The notes beneath the pieces are model-generated. The model did not search any database and was not told the DNA's origin. It was given only the letters and a program-made list of their open reading frames with translations. A stretch of DNA of 64,000 nt from Callorhinus ursinus (Eukaryota; Chordata; Mammalia; Carnivora; Otariidae), in NCBI RefSeq assembly GCF_003265705.1, contig NW_020312785.1, forward strand, positions 128,223,150 to 128,287,149, given 5' to 3'. Positions 45,342-57,613 of the stretch are shown here, in pieces (within the stretch, counting starts at the first letter, position 1; each line of letters starts with the position of its first letter). The translations under genes and the position numbers were made by a program.

Positions 45342-45817
45342 AGAATTCTTAATCTCAGGAAACAAACTGAGGGTTGCTGGAGTGGTGGGGGTGAGAGGGA
45401 TGGGGTGGCTGGGTGACAGACATTGGGGAGGGTATGTGCTATGGTGAGCACTGTGAATTGTGTAAGACTGATGAATCACAGACCTGTACCTCTGAAACAA
45501 ATAATACATTATATGTAGAAGAAAAAGAAGAAGAAGAAGAAGGAGAAGGAGAAGAAGAAGAAGATTTCAGGAAGGGAAAAATGAAGGGGTGGAAATCGGA
45601 AGGGGATACGAACCATGAGAGACTATGGACTCTGAAAAACAAACTGAGGGTTCTAGATGGGAGGGGGGTGGGGGGATGGGTTAGCCTGGTGATGGGTATT
45701 AAAGAGGGCACATACTGCATGGAGCACTGGGTGTTATACACAAACAATGAATCATGGAACACTACATCAAAAACTAATGATGTAATGTATGGTGATTAAT
45801 ATAACATAAAAAAGTAA
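45342..45817 (+). other. L1-2 3' UTR with modules A and B joined by (GAA)n
   Basis: Module A (45350-45515) ends AAATAATACATTATATG. A GAA/GGA microsatellite at 45518-45563 follows. Module B (about 45570-45800) starts AAAATGAAGGGGTGGAAATC and ends GATGTAATGTATGGTGATTA. The open frames across it (45413-45799 plus, 45439-45762 minus) are low-complexity and not genes. Confidence 0.85.
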
Positions 45818-45831
45818 AGATGAGGAAATTG

Positions 45832-48800
45832 AGCCCTGGCCAAAAACAATTAAATGATTTGCAACATAAATGTTTCACAAGGGGGTAGAACACCATTTGG
45901 GGGATTGAAACTCACTGCAAGGATTCTAAATGGTTTCTGACATTTCTAACTCACTAGAACTACCACCTACAAGTTCTTAACTGCCGCCTTAACAAGATCT
46001 TTGTTAGCTCACTAATATGAATGATGCCTTTCATTGCCTGACAACCTATAATGTGAGAGGGGAGCTGAACTGAAATTAATTATCTCCTCCAATGGAAGAG
46101 TTTGCTGCCTTGTCATTCCCACTAGGAATTAAGTATTCTGAGTCAAACGGAGACTGCCAGAAAGAAGTTAGTCCCAGAATTTTTCATCTTCTTCCTTTGC
46201 AAACAGAATCCAGAGTGCCCCCCTGTGTATGAAGTGGAAATAAATGCCCACTGTTGCCCTTATTACCAAGGTGAATTTATGTATGAGTGTTTACTTTTTC
46301 TGACAAAATATTTATTTTTGGTGACAGTTGTTAAGCACAAATATTATTTTATAAATTGTCATACTGTTGGCATCACTATTTACAATTCAAAGCTATATGT
46401 TATTTATAGTTGGATTGGGGGAATCTTAGAAATAGGGAATAGTCCAAAACACAAGCTTCATTTTATTCTAAACAAAAATTAAAGACCCAAATATCTAAAT
46501 GATATTCACATCTTATAAATAATTATAATTTGAGATTTAAAAATGTTAACAGAATGTTCACACACTTGAAAACAAATTATAATGTTTATAAACCCTCCCC
46601 CGTGGATGTCAAAAATTTCCTCTCATCAGGGCTTTTATTTAATTTGCCTTAGGTAACTCCCTTCTGCAGTAAAGAGAACCCCCGAGTTTGGTCATTTTTT
46701 CCATGAGCCTTATAAACTTTTCTATTATCAGAGGGATTGTCAGACAAACTCCATAACAACAACCTGCAAAGGACTCCATTTGCTTATCAATGAAGGTTTG
46801 ATTAAGGTTAGGCTATTCAGCAGAACTTGCAAGCAACTCCTATGTAAAGGTTCAGGTTATTAAAATATTTTATTCATTTACCTCCTGGGTAAGCCATCCA
46901 TCACATTTCTAAAATTACAACTTCAGAAGACTAAGAGCACCAGTGACAAAATGTGTTTTTCAGCAGAAATATTAATAATCATATTTTTACAGTTGAGCAA
47001 TTAGATTTAATTTTGGAGAGTAAATTGTCTGATTTTGTGCAGAGAACTTACTTTGAGTTACTTATGTATTCCTACATTCTCATCTATTTGTTGTGTTCTA
47101 GTGTCCTCCAATGGATGTTCTCGATAGTACTGGTATTACAGAATCTATTGAATTTGAGAATCACCAGGAGGCTGGATGGTACATGAGCTTTATCAGCAAA
47201 CAATTCCTGAAAGAAACCCAGTTCTCCCAGTCTCAGGCAAAATCAACTAACACTTGTGGCACATCCAAAAATCATACTCCTTTATAGACTATGAGTTCTA
47301 GAGTCATTGAGGTTAAATGCTATAATTTCCCTTTTCTTCTTATCTTATTGAATAATCTTGAAAATGATGGACCTGTATATATGAAAGTGGTTGTCAAAAT
47401 GTAGAAAGTATGATTTAGTGGCTAGAGTTTAGAAGTATGTGGTGCAGAGTTAAATTCTGGATGTCAAGTAAGATATAATTAACATTCTTTTATTAGCCTA
47501 GAGAATAACAGGAAGTATTCTAGAACACATGAAGTTTGATTCTAAAGCAGTTTGTTATGCAAAATAAGAAAAAATAAAGAAACAATAATATTACTTAACA
47601 TCAATAAATAGGTCAGTCTGAAATACTGAGAAGTCTGAATCCAAACATATAATTTAAAGAATAGTGCTTTTGTATTTTCATGGCCACAATTACAATGTAG
47701 TTTCAATAGATAGCCCAAATAATTATAATAAAACCCAGGGCTATTCTTGTAAGTTGATTGTGTCCAGGGGTATTTAGCAACAACATGGCCCAAATTTTCT
47801 TATTTCCATTTTAAATAATCTCCCCTATTCCCACAACAGGTGTTGGATCTTATAGTAGATCAGGTATCCCAGTTTTGATCCAGAAAATATTGTGACTCAA
47901 ACTGTGGGTGGAAGGAAGGAGATACGTGAATCTATTGGATATATATGATTAACTCCTTGGGAAAATAAGAATGTGGGCTATGCCCTGCTTCCCCACAGTG
48001 CTAAATGACAGCTAAAATATGATGCTTTCTGATATTTTCAGGATGTAATTACTGGAGCATTTAAAATAACTATATAGCACTATTACTGTCTGTAGGGACA
48101 ATATTATAGGTGTGATTCTCTCACTTAGCCATCTATTTCACTGGAATTTCAAAGATCTGCTGTTGTGTCTGCAAAATACAAGGTCTGAAAAGGTCCTGAG
48201 CATTAAATGGCAGTCAGATATATCAATAAAATGATGAATCATAGTCCTCAAGGAACTCCAGCAATTAGATGTTAATTTCAGATTAATATGATTATATCCT
48301 GAGTTGAAATAAAATCATACCTGTGGCACATCTTAAAAGTAAGAAATAACTCCTGTAAGTTGAATGCAAATGTGAAAGTATATGGACTTGCATGTACCTT
48401 CCTGGGGGAACCTGATTATAGCTCTGAATACAGTGCTGTGAGTCCACCGAGCAGTTCCATCAAGAAGACAGTAGATCACCTGTCAGTTCCTTCTATGAGG
48501 TTTATTGACAGACATAAACTATAGAGCACAGAAGAGCACAGGCAGGTACTACATGCATGCACGTGGGCACATGTGGGTGAATATGAATATGGAAATGGCT
48601 GTATCAATAACCACTGGAGACCCACAGAACCTAGCATCTCCTGAGAGAAAATCCACCAAGTTTTTGAGAGTGTGTGTGAAATAATTAGTAGAAATAAAAG
48701 AATAACTGATATTTCCTAAATGTACTGTACCTATATCTGTGGTACCCAGCACAGATCCAGAGCCACTTGCATGCAGAATCACTCCAGCTTTAGGTGACCT

Positions 48801-49304
48801 ACAGGCAGCACTTGAGCTCCCAAATGTTCTGGTGTAACTCTTGCCCACTCAGGCATTTTCATTTGCAACTGTGCTCTTCTGATAAGATTCTGGATGTCCA
48901 GAAGCTTTTAACTTTTGGAGAATATAGCTGATCTCTCTGCTAAGTATCCTGACTACATGGACTTCTTTATCTATCCTTTAGATAAATAAATCTGGTTTCA
49001 CTCATCTATGAGCTGTCTCTGATTCTCCATCAATCTAAATCTAGTATTTTCATTTGTCAATGCAATGATCACATAGTAATTTAAGTAAAGTTAAAACCTA
49101 CATATAGGTTTCATTATGAAATTTCTTATAATGAATATACTATCTCCTGTGATGATCACATTCACTCTGGTAATTCAATAATCACACGTTTCAGAAAAAC
49201 CATAGCCCCAAAAAGCCAACTAGTCATAAGACATTTCAGAGTGAATATCCTGGTAGCATGACCACCTGTCTCATTCTGGAGTCTAGGCTGTAGGTTTCCC
49301 CAGG
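45832..49304. other. Largest repeat-poor stretch; no recognised gene
   Basis: The first 70 bases complete the MIR split by L1-2. The rest is 3.4 kb of AT-rich DNA in which I recognise no repeat, RNA gene or exon. The 99-codon reverse frame at 48549-48848 is the longest and shows no known domain. This is the likeliest place for conserved non-coding sequence, but conservation cannot be judged from one genome. Confidence 0.5.
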
Positions 49305-49450
49305 GTATGTTCTTTTCATGGAAATGGAAAAAGCTCAAAAAGGCAAATCCAACCATGCAAGGAAACCCATTGGCCAAGCAAGTTATTTGGTCAAGCCCAA
49401 AGTCAAGAGGTAAAGAAATATATTCTGCCCATCATGAAGTGATGGTAAGA
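49305..49450. repeat. Ancient repeat split by L1-3, left part with target duplication
   Basis: CAACCATGCAAGGAAACCCA TTGGCCAAGCAAG and CAAGCCCAAAGTCAAGAGG belong to an eutherian repeat I cannot name, related to 5790-6100. ATGAAGTGATGGTAAGA at 49434-49450 is the left copy of the L1-3 target duplication. The repeat resumes at 55411. Confidence 0.6.
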
Positions 49451-50333
49451 GGGGGGAGGAAAAGATGGCAGAGGAGTAGGGGACCCTATTCCAACTGGTC
49501 CCCTGAATTGAGCTGGATATCTACCAGACCACTCTGAACACCCATGAAATCAGCCTGAGATGTAAGAAGATATATCTGGATCTCCACAAACAGAATATCG
49601 CAGGTGGTTGGTTTCAAGGTATGAAGCAGGGAATTGTGATTCCACGGGCACATAATGGAAGATAAATGGAAGGGAGAGGGAGCTGTGGGAATCCTGCACT
49701 GCCAGTGAGCAAAAGCCTCCTGCGCTGGGGACAGGGCACAGACTCGCAGACCGGTAGCGGCAGGGAAAGGACTTTAGGGTAGCTACTGCCTGACTGAAAC
49801 CCAGAGTGGTGGGGCCACAAGTGTGAACTGGGGGCAGCTGGTAGTATTAGAAGCACCAAGGGCAGAGACGTGCCCCCTAGCCCTGACCTGGAGATGAGAA
49901 CTTGGAGCCCTGCCGAGGGGCACACAACCCAGGACCCTGCAGTTTATAGAAGCACAGACAGAAACTGAGATAGTATGGCCTGGAGAGCTCACTGAAGAAC
50001 AAACTGCGATCTCTGCTCTGAGGCAGAGGGTTGGAAACTATCTATTCTGCTCTGACTCTTGGAAGAGACGCAAAAACCACCAGGGAAAGCCTCCAGAGAA
50101 CAAAAGCCCCCCAAAAATGGTTTTCACTGAGCCCATCCCCCCCCACAGAGGGGCAGGGCAACTCTGCCCAAACAGGGTTGCCTGAGTAACAGCGCGGCAG
50201 GCCTCTCCCCCAGAAGACAGGCTGGGAGAACAAGAGGCCAGCAACCTAAGTTCCCTATAAAACAGGTGCATCTTGCTTGGGTTGTGGTCAATAATTTGGA
50301 CTCTGTACATTCCCTCCACCACCCCTCAACAGA

Positions 50334-51203
50334 ATGACTACAAGCAGGAACCCCCAAAATAAGACTCAGACACTGTGACTTCTGCCACAGATTTACAAAC
50401 AGATACAGATATAACCAAGATGTCTGAAATGGACTTCAGGGTAACAGTTATGAAGATGATACCTAGAATAGAGAAATTGATTAATGGCAACATAGAGTCT
50501 CTAAGGGCAGAAATGAAAGCTGAACTGGCAAAACTTAAAAATGCTATCAGTGAGATCCAATCTAATCTAGATAATCTAACAGGCTAGGATAAGTGAGGCA
50601 GAAGAAAAAATTAGTGATCTAGAAGACCAACTGATAGAAAAGAAGGAAAAAGAGGCCAGGGAGAAACAACTCAAAATCCATGAAAATAGAATCAGAGAAA
50701 TAAGTAACACCATTAAACATTCCAATGTCAGAATTATTGGGATCTCTGAGGGGGTGGAGAGAGAGAGAGGACTAGAAGATATATTTGAGCAAATCATAGC
50801 TGAGAACTTCCCTAATCTGGGGAATGAAATAAACATTCATGTCCTAGAGGCAGAGAGGACCCCTCCCAAGATCAAGGAAAACAGGCCAATGCCCCAGCAT
50901 GCAATAGTAAAATTTGCAAATCTTAGAACCAAGGAAACCATCTTAAGGGCAGTTAGGGAGAAGAGATTCCTTATGTACAGAGGGAGGAACATCTGAGTAA
51001 TGTCAGACCTATCCACAGAGACCTGGCAAGCCAGAAAGGCCTGGCAAGACATATTCAGGGTACTAAACGAGAAGAACATGCAGCCAAGAATACTTTATCC
51101 AGCAAGGCTGTCATCTAGAATGGATGGAGAGATGCAGAGCTTCCAAGACCGGCAGGAACTGAAAGAACATGTGACCACTAAGCTGGCCCTGCAAGAAATA
51201 TGA
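50334..51203 (+). pseudogene. Broken L1 ORF1 of L1-3
   Basis: The ATG at 50334 opens MTTSRNPQNKTQ, then a one-base shift before 50375. Pieces are 50375-50587 (KMSEMDFRVTVMKMIPRIEK and coiled coil), ended by a TAG, then 50584-50750 (EAEEKISDLEDQL, frame-shifted), 50754-50996 (RRM-like, HAIVKFANLRTKETILRAVR) and 51000-51203 (C-terminal domain, DLSTETWQARKAWQDIFRVL). A TGA lies at 50995-50997 between the last two. Domain order is that of a normal L1 ORF1 protein, which coats L1 RNA as a trimer. Four to five lesions make it non-functional. Confidence 0.88.
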
Positions 51204-51296
51204 AGGGGGGTTCTATAAAAGGAGAAAGACCCCAAGAGTGATATAGAACAGAAATTTACAGAGACAATCTATAGAAACAAAGACTTCACAGGCAAC

Positions 51297-54200
51297 ATGA
51301 TGACAATAAATTCATATCTTTCAATAATCACTCTCAATGTGGAAGGCCTAAATGCTCCCATAAAATGGCACAGGGCCGCAGATTGGATAAAAAGACAGGA
51401 CCCAACCATATACTGTCTACAAGAGACTCATTTTGAACCTAAAGATACATTCAGACTGAAAGTGAAGGGATGGAGATCCATCTTCCATGCCAACGGACCT
51501 CAAAAGAAAGCTGGGGTAGGAATTCTCATATCAGATAAATTAGATTTTAAGATAAAGACTGTAGTTAGAAGCACAGAAGGACACTATATCATTCTTGAAG
51601 AGTCTATCCAACAAAAAGATCTAACAATTGTAAATATCTATGCCCCCAACATGGGAGCAGCCAACTACATAAGCCAACTGTTAACCAAAATAAAGAGTCA
51701 TATTGATAATAATACATTAATTGTAGGAGACCTCAATATTCCACTCTCAGCAATAGACAGATCATCTAAGCAGAAAACCAACAGAGAAACAAGAGCTTTG
51801 AATGACACACTGGACCAGATGGACCTCATAGATATATACAAAACATTCCACCCTAAAACAACAGAATAGACATTCTTCTCGAGTGCACACAGAACTTTCT
51901 CCAGAATAGACCACATACTGGGTCACAAATCAGGTCCCAACCGATACCAAAAGATGGAGATTATTCCCTGCATAGTCTCAGACCATAATGCTTTAAAACT
52001 GGAACTCAGTCACAAGAAAAGATTTGGAAGAAATTCAAACACTTGGAAGCTAAAGACCACTCTGCTCAAGAATGTTTGGGTCAACCAGGAAATCAAAGAA
52101 GAACTTAAATAATTCATGGAAACCAATGAGAACAAAAACACATCAGTCCAAAACCTATGGGATACTGCAAAGGTGGTCCAAAGGGGGAAATACATAGTCA
52201 TCCAAGCCTCACTCAAAAAAAAAAAAAAAAAGAAAGAAAAATCCCAAATTCACCAACTAACTTTACACCTTAAAGAACTAGAGAAAAAGCAACAAACAAT
52301 GCCTAAGTCACACATTAGAAGAGAAATAATTAAGATTAGAGCAGAGATCAATGAATTAGAAACCAGAAACACAGAATATCAGATCAAGAAAACCATTAGG
52401 TGGTTCTCTGAAAGAATTAATAAGATCAATAAACCACTGGCCAGACTTATCCAAAAGAAAAGAGAAAGGACCCAAATTAATAAAATTATGAATGAAAGGG
52501 GAGAGATCACAACACCAAGGAAATAGAAACAACTATTAGAAATTATTAGCAACAACTATATGCCAATAAATTAAGCAACTTGGAAGAAATGGATGCCTTA
52601 CTGGAAAACCTATAAACTGCCAAGACTGAAACAGGAAGAAACTGACAACCTGAATAGGCCAATAACCAGTAACGAGATTGAAGCAGTGATCAAAAACCTC
52701 CCAAAAAACAAGAGTCCAGGGCCTGATGGATTCCCTGGGGAATTCTACCAAACATTCAAAGAAGAAATATTACCTATTCTCCTGAAGCTGTTTCAAAAAA
52801 TAGAAACAGAAGGAAAGCTTCCAGACTCATTCTATGAGGCCAGCATTACCTTAATCCCCAAACTAGGCAAAGACCCCATCAAAAAGAATTTCAGACCAAT
52901 ATCCCTGATGAATATGGATTCCAAAATTCTCAACAAAATCCTAGCTAGTAGGATCCAACAATACATTAAACGGATCATTCACCACAACCAAGTGGGATTT
53001 ATTCCTGGGATGCAAGGGTGGTTCAACATTGGCAAATCAATCAATGTGATAGAACACATTAATAAGAGGAGAGAGAAGAACCATATGGTCCTCTCAATTG
53101 ATGCAGAAAAAACATTTGACAAAATACAGCATCCTTTCCTGATTAAAACTCTTCAGAGTATAGGGATAGAGGGAACATTCCTCAAGTTCATAAAATCCAT
53201 CTATGAAAAACCCACATGAATATCATCCTCAATGGGGAAAAGATGAGAGCCTTTCCCTTAAGATCAGGAACACATCAAGGATGCCCACTCTCGCCACTAT
53301 TGTTCAACATAGTACTAGAAGTCCTAGCAACAGAAATCAGACAACAAAAAGAAATAACGTTATTCAAATTGGCAAAGAAGAAGTCAAACTCTCTCTCTTC
53401 TCAAAGGACATGATACTTTATGTGGAAAATCCAAAAGACTCCACTCCCAAATTACTAGAACTCATACAGCAATTCAGTAATGTGGCAGGATACAAAATCA
53501 ATGCACAGAAATCAGTTGCTTTCTTATACACTAACAACCCAACTGTAGAAAGAGAAATTAGAGAATCAATTCCATTTAGAATAGCACCAAAAACCATAAG
53601 ACACCTCAGAAAAAAACTAACAAAAGAGGTAAAGGATCTGCACTCTAGGAACTACAGAACACTCATGAAAGAAATTGAAGAAGACACAAAAAGATGGAAA
53701 AACATTACATGCTCATGGATTGGAAGAATAAACATTGTGAAAATGTCTATGCTGCCCAGAGCAATCTCTACCTTCAACGCCATCCCAATCAAAATTCCAA
53801 TGACATTTTTCAAAGTGCTGGAACAAACAATCCTAAGATGTATATGGAATCAGAAAAGACCACGAATCTCCAAGGAAATGTTGAAAAAGAAAAACAAAGC
53901 TGGGGGCATCACATTGCCCAATTTCAAGCTATATTACAAAGCAGTGATCACCAACACAGCATGGTACTGGCACAAAAACAGACATACAGACCAATGGAAC
54001 AGAATAGAGAGCCCAGATATGGACCCTCAACTCTATGGTCAAATAATCTTCAACAAAGCAGGAAAAAATATGCAATGGAAATAAGACAGTCTCTTCAATA
54101 AATGGTGCTGGGAAAATTGGGCAACTGTATACAGGAGAATGAAACTCAACCATTCTCTTACACCATACACAAAGATAAACTCAAAATGGATGAAAGACCT

Positions 54201-55194
54201 TAATGTGAGACAGGAATCCATCAAAATCCTAGAGGAGAACATAGGAAATAACCTCTTTGACATTGGCCACAGCAACTTCTTTCAAGAAACATCTCCAAAG
54301 GAAAGTGAAACAAAAGCAAAAATGAACTTTTCAGACTTCATCAAGATAAAAAGCTTCTGCACAGCAAAGGAAACAGTCAACAAAACAAAGAGGCAACCCA
54401 CAGAATGGGAGAAGATATTTGCAAATGACACTATAGACAAAGGGCTGATATCCAAGATCTATAAAGAACTTCTCAAACTCAACACCCAAAAAACAAATAA
54501 TCAAGTCAAAAAATGGGCAGAAGACATGAACAAACACCTCTCAAAAGAAGACATACAAGTGGCTAACAGACACATGAAAAAATGTTCATCATTCATCATT
54601 AGCCATCAGGGAAATTCAAATCAAAACCACATTGGGATACTACTTTACACCAGTTAGAATGACAAAAACTGACAAGGCAAGAAGCAACAAATGTTGGAGA
54701 GTGGAGAAAGGGGAACTCTCTTTCACTTTTGGCGGGAATGGTACAGCCACTTTGGAAAACAGTGTGGAGGTTCCTCAAAAAATTAAAAATAGAGCTACCT
54801 TATGACCCAGCAATTGCGCTACTGGGTATTTACCCCAAAGACACAGATGTAGTGAAAAGAAGGGCCATATGAACCCCAATGTTCATAGCAGCAATGTCCG
54901 CAATAGCCAAACTGTGGAAAGAGCTGGATGCCCTCCAACAGACGAATGGATAAAGAAGATGTGGTCCATATATATACAGTGGAATATTACTCAGCCATCA
55001 GAAAGGATGAATACCCAACTTTTGCACCAACATGGATGGGACTGGAGGAGATTATGCTAAGTGAAGTAAGTAGAGAAAGTCAATTATCATACGGTTTCAC
55101 TTACTTGTGGAACATAAGGAATAGCATGGAGGACATTAGGAGAAGGAAGGGAAAAATGAAGGGGGAGGAAATCAGAGGGGGAGACGAACCATGA
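51297..55194 (+). pseudogene. Broken L1 ORF2 of L1-3
   Basis: From the ATG at 51297, 190 codons of endonuclease stay open with Asn14 (TLNVEGLN), Glu43 (CLQETHF) and the Asp of GDLNIP. A TAG at 51867-51869 ends it where L1-1 and L1-2 have TAC (Tyr). The final endonuclease motif SDHNAL lies beyond, at about 51979. The reverse transcriptase pieces are 52593-53219 ([20 protein letters not shown]) and 53203-54084. The active-site box reads FSKD (53398-53409), losing the first catalytic Asp. Later pieces are 54139-54657 and 54928-55194 (HIYTVEYYSAIRKDEY). A poly(A) expansion at 52217-52231 adds lysines. Confidence 0.9.
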
Positions 55195-55410
55195 GAGACT
55201 ATGGACCCTGAGAAAAAAACTGAGGGTTTTAGAGGGAAGGGGGGTAAGAGGGTATGTTAGCCCGGTGATGGGTATTAAGGAGGGCATGTTCTGCATGGAG
55301 CACTGGGTGTTATATGCAAACAATGAATCATGGAGCACTACATCAAAAACTAATGATGCACTGTATGATGACTAACATAACATAATAAAATAAAATAAAA
55401 TTTTTTAAAA

Positions 55411-55470
55411 ATGAAGTGATGGTAAGAATGTGGATATATAAAACTACTACAGGGAAATGAAAAAGTAGTA
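55411..55470. repeat. Right part of the ancient repeat split by L1-3
   Basis: It begins with the right target duplication (55411-55427) and continues ATGTGGATATATAAAACTAC, completing the repeat at 49305. Confidence 0.6.
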
Positions 55471-56231
55471 CAAATAACTCAATCTACCACAGCCACCAAG
55501 GTAAACAGGAAAAATAAGCAAGTTAGGAGATAGAAAACCTGGATTCTAAGTCTTGTTCACCCACTATCTACTTGAGCAATGGAGCATTGTTTCCTAGGTA
55601 GGTATGAAGCAAGTAGACTGAATGACTTATGAAGATTTATGCAGTTCCAATTATTCTCTGGGCTCATTATCTCTTACTTCAAATCAATTCCATCTCCTAT
55701 CATGCATACTGCTTTCATAGTTATCAGTCTCCAGCTCAGGATCAATAGATTAATCCTTGACTTCTATAACTGAGCAATGACTCACTTCCATTAATATCAC
55801 CCTTAAAGTATATTTTCTAGAGGCTTCTACCTTTGGCCCTTCACATGTACTCCTTCCTGTCCTGGACATTTAGCCTCAATCCTTAATTGCTGAAGGAGTG
55901 TCCTAGAATATCTCAAAATTTTTATATCACTTAGACTAATTAATTTTTCTAAAATACCCCTTAATCAAGTCCACATCCAAACTTTGAATTCCTCCCTATC
56001 ATTTTCCTACAGGTCCAAATTCATTAGTCTACCACTCAAAGGTCTCTAAACTCTCCTCGGCTTTCTTTTTGTTATTCACTCCATCCACTCCACTTGAAGA
56101 AAACAAAACCCTCCAGGTATGCCAACCTTCCTACTGGTAACAAAACTATCCAAAACTTGGAAATAAAGCAAAAGGACTAATACCATGTCCTTTCAATGAC
56201 ATTTGGAGGCATTGCTTAAAAGGTTCACCCA
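55471..56231. other. No recognised feature
   Basis: AT-rich intergenic sequence with no gene or repeat that I can name. Confidence 0.5.
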
Positions 56232-56935
56232 GATGGGAATGCAAGCTGGGGCAGTCACTCTAGAAAACAGTATGGAGCTTCCTAAAAAAGTTGAAAATAG
56301 AGCTACTCTGTGACCCAGCAATTGCATGACTGGGTATTTACCACAAAGATATAAATGTAGTGATCCAAAGGGGCACTTGCACCCCAATATTTATAGCAGC
56401 AATGTCCACAATAGCCAAACTATGGAAAGAGCCTAGATGTCCATGGACAGATGAATGGATAAAGATGTGGGGCGTGCGTGTGTGCGTGCGTGTGTGTGTG
56501 TGTGTGTGTGTGTAATGGAATAGTATGCATCCATCAAAAAATGGAAATCTTGCCATTTGCCAAGACATAGATGGAACTAGACAGTATTATGCTAAGTGAA
56601 ATAGATCAATCAGAGAAAGACAATTATCATATGATCTCACTGATATATGGAATTTAAGAAACAAGGCAGAAGATAATAGGGGAAGAGAAGAAAAAATGAA
56701 ACAAGACAAAATCAGAGAGGGAGACAAACCATAAGAGACTCTTAATCTTAGGAAACAAACTGAGGGTTGTTAGAGGGGAGGGGGCTGGGGGGTATAGGGA
56801 AATGGGTGATGGACATTGGGGAGGGTATGTGTTGTAATGAGCACTGGGTATTATATAAGACTGAGGAATCACTGACCTGTACCCCTGAAACAAATAATAC
56901 ATTATATTAAGAATAAAAATAAATTTTTAAAAAAG
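56232..56935 (+). mobile_element. L1-4: 5'-truncated L1, module A tail only
   Basis: It starts in the ORF2 C-terminal region (GATGGGAATGCAAGCTGGGG), passes through a GT repeat, and ends ORF2 at SLIYGI-stop (56657). The 3' UTR is module A (AGGAAACAAACTGAGGGTTG through AATAATACATTATATTAAG), followed directly by an A/T-rich tail. No module B is present. Flanks AAAAGGTTCACCC and AAAAGATTTACTC may be a decayed target duplication. Confidence 0.9.
56471..56513. repeat. (TG)n microsatellite in the L1-4 ORF2 tail
   Basis: GCGTGCGTGTGTGCGTGCG leads into pure TG, at the ORF2 site where L1-1, L1-2 and L1-5 have CA. Confidence 0.95.
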
Positions 56936-57309
56936 ATTTACTCAAAAATTATTTAATATATTCATTCAACTCACTGTTTATTATTAAAGTCCTAAATATA
57001 ATGAAGTCACATTTTGACATGTAAATTTTTGTCCACTAGAAAAGACAACCTCAAGTTTACAGTTTCTTGCCTTATAGAATGTTACCAGTTTTATATCTAA
57101 CCCAGCAATCATATCCTAATTTTCCTTCATTAAATTTCTAAGGATATCTAACCCCTCAAATGCTCTTGGAACAGCCACACCATCATACTGGTTTCCTCAT
57201 TAATTGATGAGATGAATAAAGTCTTTGATGTCTGTTCATTTAAAACTTATAAAACAGCTATGTTTTCAAATTTTTGAAAAGCATACTTTAACACTAATCT
57301 CTTTTTAAA
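56936..57309. other. No recognised feature
   Basis: AT-rich sequence with nothing recognised. Confidence 0.5.
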
Positions 57310-57580
57310 AACCTTTTCTCATTCTTTCTTCCATTGATCATACTGTTGCTCCCTCTGAGAAATGTCTGCCTATTCTCTAAGCTTATCAAAATCCTACCTC
57401 TCCTTCAAGTTCTTGTTCTAGTCCTATGGCCTAGAAGGGACCTTCTCTTTCTTTAAACTGATCAGGCATTTATAGCATGGGTTATTACTCTTGCATCTTT
57501 GGGATTTCATTTATTTTTAAATGTTTACTTTGTTTTCTTGACTAGATGAGAGCCCAAGCAACAAGCTCACTGTTGAATTT
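57310..57580 (+). repeat. L2 3' fragment
   Basis: AAATGTCTGCCTATTCTC, AAAATCCTACCTCTCCTTCA AGTTC and ACTAGATGAGAGCCCAAG follow the order of the L2 3' end in diverged form. Confidence 0.5.
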
Positions 57581-57613
57581 TAATCATAACAAAATAAATT
57601 ACAACTATGTTTA

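Larger units (their letters stand above)
38769..45817 (+). mobile_element. L1-2: near full-length L1 (about 7.05 kb)
   Basis: It begins with the typical L1 start GGAGGAGCAAGATGGCAGAG GAGTAGG. The order is 5' UTR (38769-40587), ORF1 (40588-41467), ORF2 (41549-45341), 3' UTR (45342-45800) and a short A-rich tail. A 14-bp duplication flanks it. Both ORFs are broken. A 214-base L1 tail is inserted in ORF2 at 41853, and 282 bases are missing from ORF2 near 44488 relative to L1-1. It is the same subfamily as L1-1. Confidence 0.93.
49451..55410 (+). mobile_element. L1-3: full-length L1 (5.96 kb)
   Basis: A perfect 17-bp duplication ATGAAGTGATGGTAAGA (49434-49450, 55411-55427) brackets it. It opens GGGGGGAGGAAAAGATGGCA GAGGAGTAGG, the L1 5' start. 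The order is 5' UTR (to 50333), ORF1 (50334-51203), ORF2 (51297 to about 55194), a 3' UTR with module B only, and a tail with TAAAATAAAATTTTTTAAAA. Its 5' UTR is about half as long as that of L1-2 and differs in sequence, so it is a different subfamily. No SINE has landed in it. Confidence 0.96.

Noticed and set aside
45413..45799. 128-codon open frame with an acidic EEEEEGEGEEEE run
   Set aside because: It lies wholly in the L1-2 3' UTR. The acidic run is the (GAA)n microsatellite at the module junction.
48549..48848. 99-codon reverse frame as a novel gene
   Set aside because: It has no recognised domain, splice-site context or promoter, and a frame of this length is expected by chance in 64 kb.
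49614..49925. 103-codon antisense frame in the L1-3 5' UTR as a second ORF0-like candidate
   Set aside because: It starts with GTG and contains no internal ATG. It shows no visible similarity to the L1-2 antisense frame.
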